Assembly (NCBI GenBank): GCA_036508135.1
Contig: DATCHW010000015.1
Coordinates: forward strand, 133,125 to 197,124
From: DATCHW01 sp036508135
GTDB lineage: Bacteria; Bacteroidota; Ignavibacteria; Tepidaquicellales; Tepidaquicellaceae
Reading direction: 5' to 3'
DNA: 64,000 bases
Numbering within the stretch: the stretch's first letter is position 1; each line of letters begins with the position of its first letter. This document shows, piece after piece, positions 63,046 through 64,000 of this stretch. Made by a program: the position numbers and the translations under genes. The notes under the pieces are model-generated. The model saw nothing but the letters and a program-made list of their open reading frames with translations. It searched no databases and was not told where the DNA came from.

Positions 63046-64000
63046 TTATTTTATATAAAACATCTTCTTTGTTTCTGTAAAAACATCATTATTTTTATTC
63101 CTATCTCTTGCTTCAAGTCTATAAAAATATATACCGCTTGATAGTCCCAATGTATTAAAGGCATCAATCGTATATTTGTGATTTCCGGTATAAAGAAGAA
63201 AATCATAAATTATCCACAAAACTGTTTTACCTGTAATATCAAAAATTTTTAATTTAACATAAGAATCTTTTGGTAATGAAAATTCAATTGTTGTTGATGG
63301 ATTAAAGGGATTAGGATAATTTTGATATAATTGATAATTTTTTGAAACCATTTCATTATTATTTATTATGTCAGTAAAGATAATCAGCCCCCCTCCATTT
63401 GTAGTGTGTGCTCCGTTTCCCCCTCCATATACCCAACCCGTATTGGAATTTATAAAATTTACTGTATTTGCGATATTAATTTGAAGAGAAGAGTCTGGTT
63501 CCTGGTATCCCCAGTTTGTTCCACCATTTGTCGTCTTCCATATTAACATATCATTTCGATTATTTGGGTACGTTCTATACCCCCCCCCGCATATAATGTA
63601 TCATAATTGATAATATTAAATCTATATATATAACTATGTATTCCATTTCCCGAAGGTAGTGTTTGTAATATCCAATTTAATCCTCCATTTGTGGTTTTAT
63701 AAATCCCACCGTCGATAGTACCACTCCAAGAAAACCATCCAGTATTCTCATCTATAAATGAGAAATATCCTAAATACTGTGCTAGTGGTCTTGTTATCTG
63801 AAACCAATTGTTACCGCTATTCGTTGTTTTCCAAAATTTATTATCGCCACTCGGGCTAAAATGCCAGCCTGTATATTCTCCGTTTACTTTATATTTCAGA
63901 AAAAATATTTGTCCTAATCCTGTAATATCCGTTTGTTGAATCACATTAACACCACCGTTTGTTGTTCGATAAATGCACGGGGAAGGTATATTGTTTGACC
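63046..64000 (-). pseudogene. YCF48-like T9SS surface protein, frameshifted at a poly-G tract (5' end beyond window)
   Basis: Two overlapping frames make one protein of the same type as those at 7650 and 9148. Upstream part (64000 to 63543): 'YRTTNGG', 'FWKTTNSGNNW' and 'IYKTTNGGLNW' repeats. Downstream part (ending 63046): 'WKTTNGGTNWGYQEPD', then the sorting domain 'YQNYPNPFNPST' to 'SGIYFYRLEARD' and the terminal 'MFYIK'. The break is at a run of nine G (minus strand) at 63580-63588. A tenth G would read through as 'GGGYRTYPNNRNDMLIWKT' and restore the protein. The upstream frame is open to the window end. Either phase variation or a sequencing indel could explain it. Confidence 0.8.
63580..63588 (-). 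repeat. poly-G tract (G9 on minus strand) at the frameshift
   Basis: Nine C on the plus strand, exactly where the reading frame of the T9SS gene breaks. Confidence 0.92.

Overview
The window is a low-GC stretch of chromosome from a member of the Bacteroidota/Chlorobiota group, most likely an Ignavibacteria-type organism. The evidence is the type IX secretion (T9SS) sorting domains of the form 'NYPNPFNPST...GIYFY...K' on at least four proteins, a PorV/PorQ-family protein, YCF48-like propellers, an S9B dipeptidyl peptidase, a MlaF/MlaD system and a Gram-negative envelope gene set. Taxonomy is an inference from gene content only.

Layout. 1-7300: rluD (cut by the window edge), a small secreted protein, an LysM lytic transglycosylase lipoprotein, tRNA-Thr(TGT), dipeptidyl peptidase IV and galE. 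7650-10548: two tandem paralogous YCF48/T9SS surface proteins. 10882-16984: polA, a Nudix hydrolase, hldD and a T9SS-tagged peptidyl-arginine/agmatine deiminase. 17172-33749 (all minus): marC, ugd, a flippase-like protein, lolA, DUF3108, a C-terminal processing protease, an ion antiporter, a lone nuoM, an HNH nuclease, coaE, rny, a 6S RNA, zapA, a coiled-coil protein, pheT and a lysine-rich secreted protein. 33862-34968: mnmA. 34969-41073: an accessory island (see below). 41093-47332: mlaF, then murI-pyrE, an acyl-CoA dehydrogenase and ftsY-mutL. 47333-51990: repeats, a RelBE-like toxin-antitoxin pair, an acyl-CoA mutase and an AAA_14/DUF4143 ATPase. 51993-55122: UbiA-family prenyltransferase, EamA transporter, acylphosphatase and a PorV-like protein. 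55114-62780 (minus): mlaD, greA, ribBA, yajC, tgt, a glycosyltransferase, rpmB, a 68-residue basic protein, plsX, rpmF, yceD and gcvH. 63046-64000 (minus): a fourth YCF48/T9SS gene, frameshifted at a nine-base G tract.

The accessory island is the most unusual part. It begins at the stop codon of mnmA and ends at a diverged second copy of the last 20 codons of an mnmA gene (41011-41073). Inside it, the first ~27 codons (35411) and last ~77 codons (36934-37176) of a large class I SAM-dependent DNA methyltransferase (MmeI/type IIG-like) survive as separate fragments. The middle has been replaced by a small membrane protein and a protein with a PD-(D/E)XK-like motif. Further in are a zinc-ribbon/TPR/membrane protein, a small zinc-finger protein, an orphan HigA-like regulator with its own palindrome, and a P-loop ATPase preceded by three back-to-back 15-bp palindromes.

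A second P-loop ATPase (50414-51538), of a different family, is preceded by an array with the same inverted half-site layout but unrelated sequence. A third array with the same layout stands at 51719-51759 without an ATPase. This repeated pairing of winged-helix ATPases with private palindrome arrays, the gutted methyltransferase, and the poly-G tracts in T9SS surface proteins are the main leads for follow-up.
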